A model generated the notes under the pieces. That model saw nothing but the letters and a program-made list of their open reading frames with translations, was not told the DNA's origin and did not search any database. DNA of 64,000 nucleotides from Glycomyces terrestris (GTDB lineage: Bacteria > Actinomycetota > Actinomycetes > Mycobacteriales > Micromonosporaceae): the NCBI RefSeq assembly GCF_003933745.1, contig NZ_RSEB01000002.1:620001-684000 (forward strand), given 5' to 3'. The stretch's first letter is position 1. Every line of letters starts with the position of its first letter. A program made the position numbers and the translations under genes. Shown piece by piece: positions 28,478 through 38,398 of the stretch.

Positions 28478-29884
28478 CTAGAGGACGCCCTTGCGCCAGG
28501 GGCCCCAGATCGCGACGGTGCGGCCGGGCTCGGCCCGGTCGCCGCGCGCGGAGCCGCGCAGGTTCGCGAAGAGCACCGCGCCGTCGGGCGAGAACGCCGC
28601 GCCGCTCCACACGGCCGCGCCGTCGTGGCCGGCGAGGTCGAACACCTCGCCCTCGCGCGTCAGGCCCCGCAGCACCGGCGCCTCCCGGCCCGTGCCCTCG
28701 CACAGGACCAGGCTTCCGGCCGGGGACGGCGCGATCGCCTCGGGGAACGGCAGCAGCGCCGCGTCCGGCGACTCGAACACCAGCTTGAGGGTGCCGCCGC
28801 GGAGGCCGCGCGGGCGCAGCTCCCACAGCTGGCCCTCGCCTTCGTCGCCGCCCGACACCGACGCGGCGTACACCGCGCCGTCGGCGGCGAAGCAGCCCTG
28901 GAGCCGGCCGAACACGGCCGCCCCGCGGGCCCAGCCCTGGTCGAACACCGCGTACGGGTCCGCCTCGGCGCCGGCGGGGTCCGGGTCGTCGATGTCGACC
29001 CACTCGACGTACACGCTGCGCCCGGCGCGTCGGCCGCTGCGCGCGTCGGCGTTCCACTCGCCCGCGAACTTGAGCATCTGGAGCCGCCCGCCCTCGGCCA
29101 GGCGGCCCGGGGCGTCCGGCACGAACCGGTAGAACCCGGCCGAGTGCTGGTCCTCGGTCAGGTACACCGCGCCGGTGCGCGGGTCGACCGCGGCGCCCGC
29201 GTGCACGAAGCGGCCCAGCTCCTTGAGCGGCAGCGGCTCCGACTCCTCGTCCGCGGCGGACGGGACCTCGAAGACGTAGCCGTGCGGGGCCTCCCAGCCC
29301 GCCGCCGTCCCGGCCGCGGACTCCTCGCACGCGAGCCACGAGCCCCACGGGGTCGGCCCGCCCGAGCGGGTCGCGACGGCGCCCGACAGCGACCGCCGGG
29401 CCGCCTCGAGCGCGAACTCGCCGTCCTTCCAGGACACCGCGAGCGTGGTCGTGCCGCCGGAGGCCAGCGGGTCGTACCGGTGCTTGGCGTCCTCGGGGGC
29501 CGCGTCGGGGACGCCGACCGCGCCGTGGCCGCGCACCAGGCGCCACTCGCCGCGCCGCCCGGTCGGGAAGCACGCCAGGCCCCCGTGCGCCGGCGGCGTC
29601 GCCGAGCCGTCCGCGAGCGGCGCGCCCGCGACGGAGCACACCGCGAAGTCGAAGCCCTCGGGGAGCCGCAGCGTCTGCGAGAAGCCCGACGCCGGGTCGA
29701 GGCGGGTCAGCTCGCGCAGCGGCCCGTAGCCGCCGTTCCCGGGCGCGGTGCGCGCCCGCCGCCCGTCCTCGGCGCGCGCGGCCCGGACCGCGAGGCCCTC
29801 CACCGCGGAGGACGCGAAGCCCCCGCCCGCCGCGGCCGCGCCGCGGCGCAGGAAGCTGCGGCGGTTCGAACCTTGCAGAGTCAC
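28478..29884 (-). CDS. PhoX/DUF839-type secreted protein (alkaline phosphatase PhoX family)
   Basis: About 468 residues. The N-terminus NRRSFLRRGAAAAGGG is a twin-arginine export signal. The family markers follow in order: WLACEES, LGRFVHAGAAVDPRTGAVYL with TEDQHSAGFYRFVP, and GAAFSPDGAVLFANLRGS. PhoX enzymes are calcium- and iron-dependent phosphomonoesterases with a beta-propeller-like fold. Phosphatase activity of this divergent member is inferred, not shown. GTG 29884 or TTG 29887 are the possible starts (AAGGAG upstream). Confidence 0.85.
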   Translation of the reverse strand: MTLQGSNRRSFLRRGAAAAGGGFASSAVEGLAVRAARAEDGRRARTAPGNGGYGPLRELTRLDPASGFSQTLRLPEGFDFAVCSVAGAPLADGSATPPAHGGLACFPTGRRGEWRLVRGHGAVGVPDAAPEDAKHRYDPLASGGTTTLAVSWKDGEFALEAARRSLSGAVATRSGGPTPWGSWLACEESAAGTAAGWEAPHGYVFEVPSAADEESEPLPLKELGRFVHAGAAVDPRTGAVYLTEDQHSAGFYRFVPDAPGRLAEGGRLQMLKFAGEWNADARSGRRAGRSVYVEWVDIDDPDPAGAEADPYAVFDQGWARGAAVFGRLQGCFAADGAVYAASVSGGDEGEGQLWELRPRGLRGGTLKLVFESPDAALLPFPEAIAPSPAGSLVLCEGTGREAPVLRGLTREGEVFDLAGHDGAAVWSGAAFSPDGAVLFANLRGSARGDRAEPGRTVAIWGPWRKGVL

Positions 29885-30035
29885 CAAGACCTGGGCTCCT
29901 TCTCGCGGAGGTGGGCGGGGGTGGGTACCGGGCTGATCATCGCGGCCGAAAGGGTGTGGAAGGCAATCAGGACATGAACGGAAAGTGACCGGTTGCATAA
30001 GGCTTCGACCTCCGCGAAACGTCGGCCCCGGCTGA

Positions 30036-32258
<2,223 letters not shown>

Positions 32259-32593
32259 TCACAACTCGGTAACGATCCGTATTCCATTCGGGGGGGAAGC
32301 TCGTTAGAACCAGGCAGAGTCATCTCGTGGAAGCCTGCCCCTGCCGCTCGCGGCGCGGACCGGCCCGCCCGCAGGGGCCGCCGGGTCCGAATTCGACCTC
32401 GGGATACCCTGCCGCCGCCGTGCGGAGAACGGTTTCTGTCACGGACATGTCGCGCCTGGTCACAAGTGTGCCGCATGTGCCCCCAGCGTTGTCTGGGAGC
32501 GAAAATCGCGATATGACAGAGGAGTCGGCCACCACCGGCCCGAGGTGATTCTGGCGCGTCGCCGCGGAACGGTGTGGCAGTGGGAGGAGCGAT
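32259..32593. other. ligA / GGDEF-EAL intergenic region
   Basis: No gene is seen. It contains ATCGCGAT, an 8-bp palindrome (32505-32512), and a short hairpin (CCCAG...CTGGG, about 32482-32498). GGGAGGA ends just before ATG 32594. I could not match a c-di-GMP riboswitch or a known operator. Confidence 0.4.
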
Positions 32594-34621
32594 ATGGCCA
32601 CGACGCTCATGCGCAACACTGCGCCCAAAGAGCATCCAGGCCGGTACTACGGCTTCATGTCGGCGGTCGCCGTGGCGGCGATCGTCGGCGCCGGTTACAC
32701 CGCCGCGCGCTCGGGCGCGTTCGAGGGCGGTCTCCTCAGCGTGCCCTTCGCGTTCTGGCTCGTCGCCGGGCTCGCGCTCATCGCCGAGTTCCGCCCCACC
32801 CGCTGGGGCGGGCTGTGGATGTCGCCGATCGCCTCGATCTACCTGGTGTACGTGCTCGCCACCATGATCACCTGGGGCTTCCTCCCCGCCCTGGTGGTCC
32901 AGTCCGGCGCGATCGTGCTCCTGTCCGTCCAGATCCAGTCCTCGGCCTGGCGGATGATCTTCAACGTCTCGCAGCAGGGCTTCGCCCTCTGCGTCGCCTG
33001 GAACGTCTGGAACGCGATCGCGCCCTCCCCGGCCTGGTCGGGCTCGGCCCTCCAGCTCCTGGCCGTGTTCGCCGCCGGCACCGCCTGGACCCTCACGAGT
33101 TCGGCGCTGGTGGCCGTCCGCCAGAGCCTGCGCACCGGCATCGGATGGGGTGACCTCACCTTGCAGTGGCTGAGAAGCGAGTGGGCCCTGCGCGCCACCC
33201 AGGTCGCCATCGCGCCGATCCTCGCGACCGCGGCGATGTCCTCGTGGTGGCTGGTGGCCGCCTCGGCGATCCCGATCTTCAGCGTCTACCGCATCCTCCA
33301 GACCGCGGCCGACCGCGAGCGCGAGGCCGACCACGACCCGCTCACGGGCCTGCTCAACCGCAAGGGCTTCCAGCAGGTCGTGGACGGCAAGCTCGCGGAC
33401 GCGGCCGAGACCGAGACGGCCGTCGCGGTGCTCATCCTCGACCTCGACCGCTTCGCCGACGTCAACTCCGCGCTCGGCCACGAGGTCGGCGACCAGCTCC
33501 TGGTGGAGCTCGCCAAGCGCTTCACGACCGACATCCCCAAGGGCAAGAAGATCGCGCACCTCGGCGGCGACGAGTTCGCGTTCGTGTGGTCCGAGCTCGA
33601 CGGCATGACCGACCCGATGGAGTGCGCCCGCGAGATCCGCGCCCGCCTCGACGCGCCGATCGTCCTCGGCGACGTGAGCCTGGAAGTGGACGGCTCGGTC
33701 GGCATCGCGGTCTTCCCCGACGACGGCGCCGACTTCCAGACCCTGTTCCGCCACGCGGACATCGCGATGTACGAGTCGAAGCAGCGCGCCGGGTCCTACA
33801 CCCGCTACGGCGCCGAGTTCGACCACCACTCGCCCGAGCGGCTCCACCTCCTCGGCGACCTGCGCCGCGCCCTCGACCACCCCGACGCCCCCGGCGTGAA
33901 CCTCTTCTACCAGCCGCAGGTGCGCCTGGTCGACGGCGAGGTCGTCGGCGCCGAGGCACTGTTGCGCTACAGCCACCCCGAGCGCGGCGTGGTGAACCCG
34001 GCCGAGATCATCGAGACCGCCGAGCACTCCTCGGTGATGCGGATGCTCACCGAGCGGGTGGTCGACATCGCGCTGCGCCAGCTCCGCTCCTGGCGCGAGT
34101 CCGGCTACGACCTGCGGATGGCCGTGAACGTCTCGGTCCGCGACCTCCAGTCGCCGGAGTTCACCGACTTCCTGACCGAGCGCATCGACGCGTACGGCGT
34201 CAACGCCAAGCGCCTCCAGCTGGAGATCACCGAGTCGGCCCTCATGGCCGACCCGCGCCGCGTCCTCCAGAACGTGCAGCGCCTCTCCGACCTCGGCGTG
34301 GGCATCAGCCTCGACGACTTCGGGACCGGGTTCTCCTCGATGCAGCACCTGCGGCGCCTGCCGGTCACCGAGATCAAGATCGACAAGTCGTTCGTGACGA
34401 CCCTGTGCGACGACCCCGACAACGCCGCGATCGTGAACACCGTGATCGACCTGGGCCGGGCCCTGGACGTCGAGGTCGTGGCCGAGGGCGTCGAGGACGA
34501 GGGGGTCCGCAAGCAGCTGGAGGACTGGGGCTGCCACGCCGGCCAGGGCTGGCACTTCGCCAAGCCGATGAGCGCCGACGCGTTCGAGCGCTGGATGGCC
34601 GATCAGCGCAAGAAGAACTAA
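32594..34621 (+). CDS. membrane GGDEF-EAL protein (c-di-GMP turnover)
   Basis: 675 residues. About seven N-terminal membrane helices (1-230) are followed by a GGDEF domain with intact catalytic motif (HLGGDEFAF; substrate region DHDPLTGLLNRKGF). An EAL domain follows with intact GAEALLRY, catalytic loop DDFGTGFSS and AEGVED. Both synthase and phosphodiesterase signatures look competent, so the net activity cannot be read from sequence. Actinobacterial c-di-GMP enzymes commonly act on development via BldD. GGGAGGA precedes ATG 32594. Confidence 0.93.
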   Translation: MATTLMRNTAPKEHPGRYYGFMSAVAVAAIVGAGYTAARSGAFEGGLLSVPFAFWLVAGLALIAEFRPTRWGGLWMSPIASIYLVYVLATMITWGFLPALVVQSGAIVLLSVQIQSSAWRMIFNVSQQGFALCVAWNVWNAIAPSPAWSGSALQLLAVFAAGTAWTLTSSALVAVRQSLRTGIGWGDLTLQWLRSEWALRATQVAIAPILATAAMSSWWLVAASAIPIFSVYRILQTAADREREADHDPLTGLLNRKGFQQVVDGKLADAAETETAVAVLILDLDRFADVNSALGHEVGDQLLVELAKRFTTDIPKGKKIAHLGGDEFAFVWSELDGMTDPMECAREIRARLDAPIVLGDVSLEVDGSVGIAVFPDDGADFQTLFRHADIAMYESKQRAGSYTRYGAEFDHHSPERLHLLGDLRRALDHPDAPGVNLFYQPQVRLVDGEVVGAEALLRYSHPERGVVNPAEIIETAEHSSVMRMLTERVVDIALRQLRSWRESGYDLRMAVNVSVRDLQSPEFTDFLTERIDAYGVNAKRLQLEITESALMADPRRVLQNVQRLSDLGVGISLDDFGTGFSSMQHLRRLPVTEIKIDKSFVTTLCDDPDNAAIVNTVIDLGRALDVEVVAEGVEDEGVRKQLEDWGCHAGQGWHFAKPMSADAFERWMADQRKKN

Positions 34622-34716
34622 GGGCCACAAGGGAGTTCGCGCGGACCCGGCCACCTGCCCGGGGAAGGTGCCGAATGCTCCTCGCGAATGTCGGTCCCAT
34701 GTGCGAGGCTGGGGCC

Positions 34717-35691
34717 ATGAACATCGCTGCCAACGACGAGGTGCTCGCCCGGTTCGAGCCGCACCGGCGCGAGCTGTGCGCCTACGCGTACCGGATGCTC
34801 GGATCGTCCTTCGAAGCCGAGGACGCCGTCCAGGACGCGTTCACGCGGGCCTGGAAGTCCTACGGCTCGTTCGAGGGCCGCTCCTCGCTGCGCTCCTGGC
34901 TGTACAAGATCACCACGAACGTCTGCCTCGACATGCTCAAGGGCCCGCAGCGCCGGGCCCGGCCGATGGACCTGGCCCCGGCCTCCGACGCGGGCTCGCC
35001 CCTGCCCGCGCCCGAGCCCGACTACATGTGGGTCGAGCCCATCCCCGACGCCCTCGCCTTCGGCGCCGACCCGGCGGCCGCCGCCGAGGCCAAGGACACG
35101 CTCCGCCTCGCATTCGTGGCCGCCGTCCAGCACCTGCCGGCCAAGCAGCGCGCCGTCATGCTCATGCGCGAGGTCCTGCGCTTCTCGGCCGCCGAGACCG
35201 CCGAGGCCCTCCAGCTCAGCCCGGCCTCGGTCAACAGCGCCCTCCAGCGCGCCAAGGCCACCATGGAGAAGGTCCACACCGAGCCCAAGCCCGGCTCGGC
35301 CGACCTCGACGACGCCGAGCTCCGCAAGCTCGTCGACGGCTACGTCAGCGCCTTCGAGGCCTTCGACATGGACGCCCTCACGGCCCTGTGCACGCAGGAC
35401 GTGGCCCTCTCGATGCCGCCGTTCCCGCTGTGGGTCCAGGGCCACGCCGGCGTCGCCGAGTTCATGCTCGGCACCGGCTCCGCCTGCCGCGACTCCCGCC
35501 TGGTCCCCGTCGGCGCCAACGGCCTCCCGGCCTTCGGCCACTACAAGCCCGGCGACGAGCCCGGCGTCTGGACCCCCTGGTCCATCACCGTCCTCGAAAT
35601 CGCCGACGGCAAGATCGCCGGCCTCAACTACTTCCTCGACACCGACAAGCTCTTCCCCCTCTTCGGCCTCCCGAACGAGTACCGCGAGTAA
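34717..35691 (+). CDS. ECF-type sigma factor with C-terminal SnoaL-like domain
   Basis: 324 residues. Region 2 (LCAYAYRMLGSSFEAEDAVQDAFTRAW, SLRSWLYKITTNVCLD) and region 4 (LPAKQRAVMLMREVLRFSAAETAEAL) are clear. The last 130 residues are a SnoaL/NTF2-like domain (VDGYVSAFEAFDMDALTALC, YKPGDEPGVWTPW). This architecture fits the SigG/SigJ-like ECF groups, in which the tail replaces a classical anti-sigma factor. No anti-sigma gene is adjacent. ATG 34717 is chosen; ATG 34699 would add six residues. Confidence 0.9.
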   Translation: MNIAANDEVLARFEPHRRELCAYAYRMLGSSFEAEDAVQDAFTRAWKSYGSFEGRSSLRSWLYKITTNVCLDMLKGPQRRARPMDLAPASDAGSPLPAPEPDYMWVEPIPDALAFGADPAAAAEAKDTLRLAFVAAVQHLPAKQRAVMLMREVLRFSAAETAEALQLSPASVNSALQRAKATMEKVHTEPKPGSADLDDAELRKLVDGYVSAFEAFDMDALTALCTQDVALSMPPFPLWVQGHAGVAEFMLGTGSACRDSRLVPVGANGLPAFGHYKPGDEPGVWTPWSITVLEIADGKIAGLNYFLDTDKLFPLFGLPNEYRE

Positions 35692-35729
35692 GCGGCCGAC
35701 GCATCGCGGGCCCGCCATGCGTTCCAAAG

Positions 35730-35777
35730 ACTATCAAGGATGATAGTATCATTTTTGATAGTATCTGGAACGATAGT
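35730..35777. promoter_or_regulatory. AT-rich GATAGT repeat array upstream of DUF234-type ATPase
   Basis: GATAGT occurs at 35742-35747, 35757-35762 and 35772-35777, exactly 15 bp apart, with an inverted copy (ACTATC, 35730-35735). The first two lie in TGATAGTATC palindromic contexts. In addition GTTCC...GGAAC arms flank the block (35721-35771). The region is strikingly AT-rich for this genome and ends 18 bp before the start codon, as expected for a repressor operator overlapping a promoter. Confidence 0.7.
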
Positions 35778-35795
35778 CTTCTGCGGGGAGATCGG

Positions 35796-37232
35796 ATGGC
35801 GAACGGGTTCATCGGCCGGCAGGCCGAACTGCGGCGGCTCGGAGACCAGCTCGCCCTGGTCCGCTCCGGCGGCGGGCTCGGGAGGCCCGGACGGGCGCTG
35901 ATCATGCGCGGTCGGCGGCGCGTCGGCAAGTCCCGCCTCGTGGAGGAGTTCGTCGAGCGCTCGGGGCTCCCCTACCTCTTCTACACCGCGGAAGGGCTGT
36001 CGAACGGGGAGGACCTCCGCTCCTTCGCCCAGGCCGTCGAGGAGTCGACGCTCCCGGAGACCGGGGACTTCTCCCCGGAGGACCCGCCGACGCGATGGAC
36101 CGACGCGCTCAACTCCCTGTCGGACCTCCTCCCGCAGGACTCCCCGAGCATCGTCGTCATCGACGAGATGCCCTACCTCATCGCGCAGGACCCCGGATTC
36201 GAAGGGGCCTTGCAGCGGGCGTTCGACCGCCGCTTCTCGCGATTGCCGGTGCTGCTCATCCTCATCGGATCCGACCTCGCCGTGATGGAGCAGATCGACA
36301 CCTACGGCAGGCCGTTCTACCAGCGCGGCACCGAGATGGTGGTGCCGCCGTTCAACCCGGCGGAGATCGCCGAGCGGACCGGACTCGGCGCGGCCGAGGC
36401 CTTCGACGCCTTCCTCGTCACGGGAGGGCTGCCGCTGGTCCTGGAGAGGTGGAACCCCGGCACCCCGCTCGGCGAGTTCCTCGAATCGTCGCTCCAGGAC
36501 CCGACCTCGCCCCTGCTGGTGAGCGCTGAGCGCTCCCTCGCCGCCGAGTTCCCGGCCGAAGCGAACGCGCGCCAGGTGCTCCGCGCCATCGGCAACGGCG
36601 AACGCAGCTTCTCCCACATCGGCCGCGCGGCCGGCGACCTGCAACCCGCTTCGCTCAAGCGCTCGCTGGAGGTGCTGTCCGAGCGGCGCATCGTCCGCGC
36701 CGAGACCCCGTTGTCGACCCGGCCGAGTCGGGAGACCCGCTACCGGATCGACGACCCGTACCTGCGCTTCTGGCTGTACTTCCTCGCCGGTGCGATCTCG
36801 AAGGTCGAGCGCGGGCGGGGAGACCTGGTGCTGAAGTCGATCCGCGCCGGCTGGCCCTCCTGGCGCGGCCGCGCCGTCGAACCGGTCGTCCGCGAAGCCC
36901 TCTGGAGGCTCGCCCCGGAGCTGCTGCCCGAGGGCACCGACGTGGTCGGAGGCTACTGGACCAGGTCCAACAACCCGGAGATCGACGTCGTCGGCGCCGA
37001 CCGCGAGCCGGTCGCCAAGCGCGTCACCGTCGTCGGCTCGATCAAGTGGCTCGAGCACAAGCCGTTCGACCAGCGCGACTTCGCGGCCCTCATCGCGCAC
37101 CGGGCCCAGCTCCCCGGCGCCGACGAGGACACTCCCCTCCTCGCCGTCGCGCGTTCGGGATGCTCGGTGGGCGGTCTCGCATGCGTCGGTCCCGAAGCAC
37201 TGCTCGGCGCCTGGCGGCGCCCGCCGCAGTGA
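35796..37232 (+). CDS. archaeal-type AAA ATPase with DUF234-like C-terminal domain
   Basis: 478 residues. The N-terminal P-loop ATPase has MRGRRRVGKSRLVEEF (Walker A) and SIVVIDEMPYL (Walker B). A winged-helix segment follows (FSHIGRAAGDLQPASLKRSLEVLSERRIV) with YRIDDPYLRFWLYFL, typical of the ATPase_2/DUF234 family. The C-terminus resembles a PD-(D/E)XK nuclease core (EIDVVGADRE then VGSIKWLEHK), but the residue expected to be Glu before x-Lys is Ser. The role is unknown in the family. GGGGAG precedes ATG 35796. The AT-rich operator and sporadic family distribution suggest horizontal acquisition. Confidence 0.85.
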   Translation: MANGFIGRQAELRRLGDQLALVRSGGGLGRPGRALIMRGRRRVGKSRLVEEFVERSGLPYLFYTAEGLSNGEDLRSFAQAVEESTLPETGDFSPEDPPTRWTDALNSLSDLLPQDSPSIVVIDEMPYLIAQDPGFEGALQRAFDRRFSRLPVLLILIGSDLAVMEQIDTYGRPFYQRGTEMVVPPFNPAEIAERTGLGAAEAFDAFLVTGGLPLVLERWNPGTPLGEFLESSLQDPTSPLLVSAERSLAAEFPAEANARQVLRAIGNGERSFSHIGRAAGDLQPASLKRSLEVLSERRIVRAETPLSTRPSRETRYRIDDPYLRFWLYFLAGAISKVERGRGDLVLKSIRAGWPSWRGRAVEPVVREALWRLAPELLPEGTDVVGGYWTRSNNPEIDVVGADREPVAKRVTVVGSIKWLEHKPFDQRDFAALIAHRAQLPGADEDTPLLAVARSGCSVGGLACVGPEALLGAWRRPPQ

Positions 37233-37239
37233 CCGGACG

Positions 37240-37280
37240 CGCCGACGGCCGCCCCGCTCCACGCGGGGCGGCCGTCGGCG
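37240..37280 (+). terminator. terminator after the DUF234-type ATPase
   Basis: A perfect 18-bp stem (37240-37257 with 37263-37280), 5-nt loop and TTTCC tail lie 8 nt after the stop. It also separates the convergent VOC gene. Confidence 0.9.
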
Positions 37281-37295
37281 TTTCCTGGTTCCCGG

Positions 37296-37718
37296 TCAGG
37301 CCTGCTGGGGGTAGGGCATGTAGAACGGCTCCCACTGGTGGCCGTCGAGGTCGAGGAAGGTGCGGCCGTACATGCCGATCTCGGCCTCCTGGACGCGGCG
37401 GTCGTGCTTGGCGGTCTCCTCGGTGCCGCCCGCCTCGAGGGCGGCGTCGGTGAGGTCGTCGACGGCCTCGCGCCGGGGGAGGGCGAGGGCGTAGGCCGCG
37501 GCCGAGTAGTTCGCGGTGTCGGCGATGGGGCGCTCGGCGAAGGTCGTGTAGAACTCGCGCGCGAGGAGCATCAGGCAGATGTTGTCGTCCACGACCACGC
37601 ACGCGGCGTTCTCGTCCGTGAAGTCGGGATTCACGCTCCACCCCAGGGCCAGGTAGAAGTCCTTCGACTTCTGGAGGTCGGCCACGGGCAGGTTCAGGAA
37701 GATCATCTTGCTCGCCAT
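37296..37718 (-). CDS. VOC-superfamily protein (glyoxalase/bleomycin-resistance-like)
   Basis: 140 residues: MIFLNLPVADLQKSKDFYLALGWSV at the start and GMYGRTFLDLDGHQWEPFYM at the end are the two beta-alpha-beta-beta-beta modules of a VOC protein. Members of the lactoylglutathione-lyase-like group of this length are common and mostly uncharacterised. Metal-binding residues cannot be assigned with confidence. Monocistronic. Confidence 0.88.
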   Translation of the reverse strand: MASKMIFLNLPVADLQKSKDFYLALGWSVNPDFTDENAACVVVDDNICLMLLAREFYTTFAERPIADTANYSAAAYALALPRREAVDDLTDAALEAGGTEETAKHDRRVQEAEIGMYGRTFLDLDGHQWEPFYMPYPQQA

Positions 37719-38041
37719 CGGCTCACGCTTCTTTCCGGTCTCGGTGTGCCTTCCAGGTAAGGACGAGTCCCGGCGCGCCGATTCATCGCTCCCGCAGCCG
37801 ATCCGGGCCGCGCCGTTCGCCGACCGCTCGCCGACCGCTCATCGGCGGCTCAGCGCCGGTTCGCCGCACCAGGGCGCCTACCCGGCGACACGCCTGGCAG
37901 CGGTCCTTCTCTCCGACCCCGGAAGGCCCTAAGTTCCCAGGTGACACACGTCACCGTGTCGACACGAGCCGGCCACGACCGCGACACGCCCGATGTCCGG
38001 CGCGTCCGGCCGCTGCCCGGCCCTTCAAGGAGGAAGGCTCG
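37719..38041. other. divergent intergenic region, VOC gene / acetate symporter operon
   Basis: No gene is visible. It holds a CRP-like inverted repeat (37940-37955) followed immediately by the 10-bp palindrome GTGTCGACAC (37956-37965). AGGAGG precedes the DUF485-type gene. Confidence 0.5.
37940..37955. promoter_or_regulatory. CRP/GlxR-like operator upstream of the symporter operon
   Basis: GGTGACACACGTCACC is a perfect inverted repeat containing GTGA-N6-TCAC, the core of CRP-family sites (TGTGA-N6-TCACA), here about 90 bp upstream of the first start codon. CRP/GlxR-type control of acetate uptake is established in related bacteria; binding here is inferred. Confidence 0.6.
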
Positions 38042-38398
38042 ATGACCACGACCCCCGAAGACCACGGCCCGCCGGCCGAGGTCAGCGACGCTGACATCGC
38101 CGCGATGCACGACGATCCGCGCTTCGTCGAGCTCAAGCGGACCCTGTTCCGCTTCACCGTCCCCGTCCTGCTCGCCGCGCTCGCCTGGTACCTCGTGTAC
38201 GTGCTCCTGTCGGCGTACGCCCGCGACTTCATGGGCATCGTCCTGTTCGGCAACATCAACCTGGGCCTCGTGCTCGGGCTCAGCCAGTTCGTGGTGACCT
38301 TCTGGGTCACCTGGGCCTACTCGCGGTTCACCGCCAGGAAGTTCGACCGCCAGTCCGCCGAGCTGCGCGACGACATCATGAACGGGGGCACGCGATGA
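38042..38398 (+). CDS. DUF485 small membrane protein, symporter partner
   Basis: 118 residues with two membrane helices (FTVPVLLAALAWYLVYVLLS, LGLVLGLSQFVVTFWVTWAYSRF), preceded by DPRFVELKRTLFRF. This is the DUF485 (YjcH) family, almost always encoded next to acetate-type symporters and thought to assist them. AGGAGG lies upstream of ATG 38042. Its stop overlaps the symporter start (ATGA, 38395-38398). Confidence 0.92.
   Translation: MTTTPEDHGPPAEVSDADIAAMHDDPRFVELKRTLFRFTVPVLLAALAWYLVYVLLSAYARDFMGIVLFGNINLGLVLGLSQFVVTFWVTWAYSRFTARKFDRQSAELRDDIMNGGTR

Noticed and set aside
32505-32593. c-di-GMP riboswitch before the GGDEF-EAL gene
   Set aside because: The conserved core of GEMM-type riboswitches was not found; only a short palindrome and a small hairpin are present.
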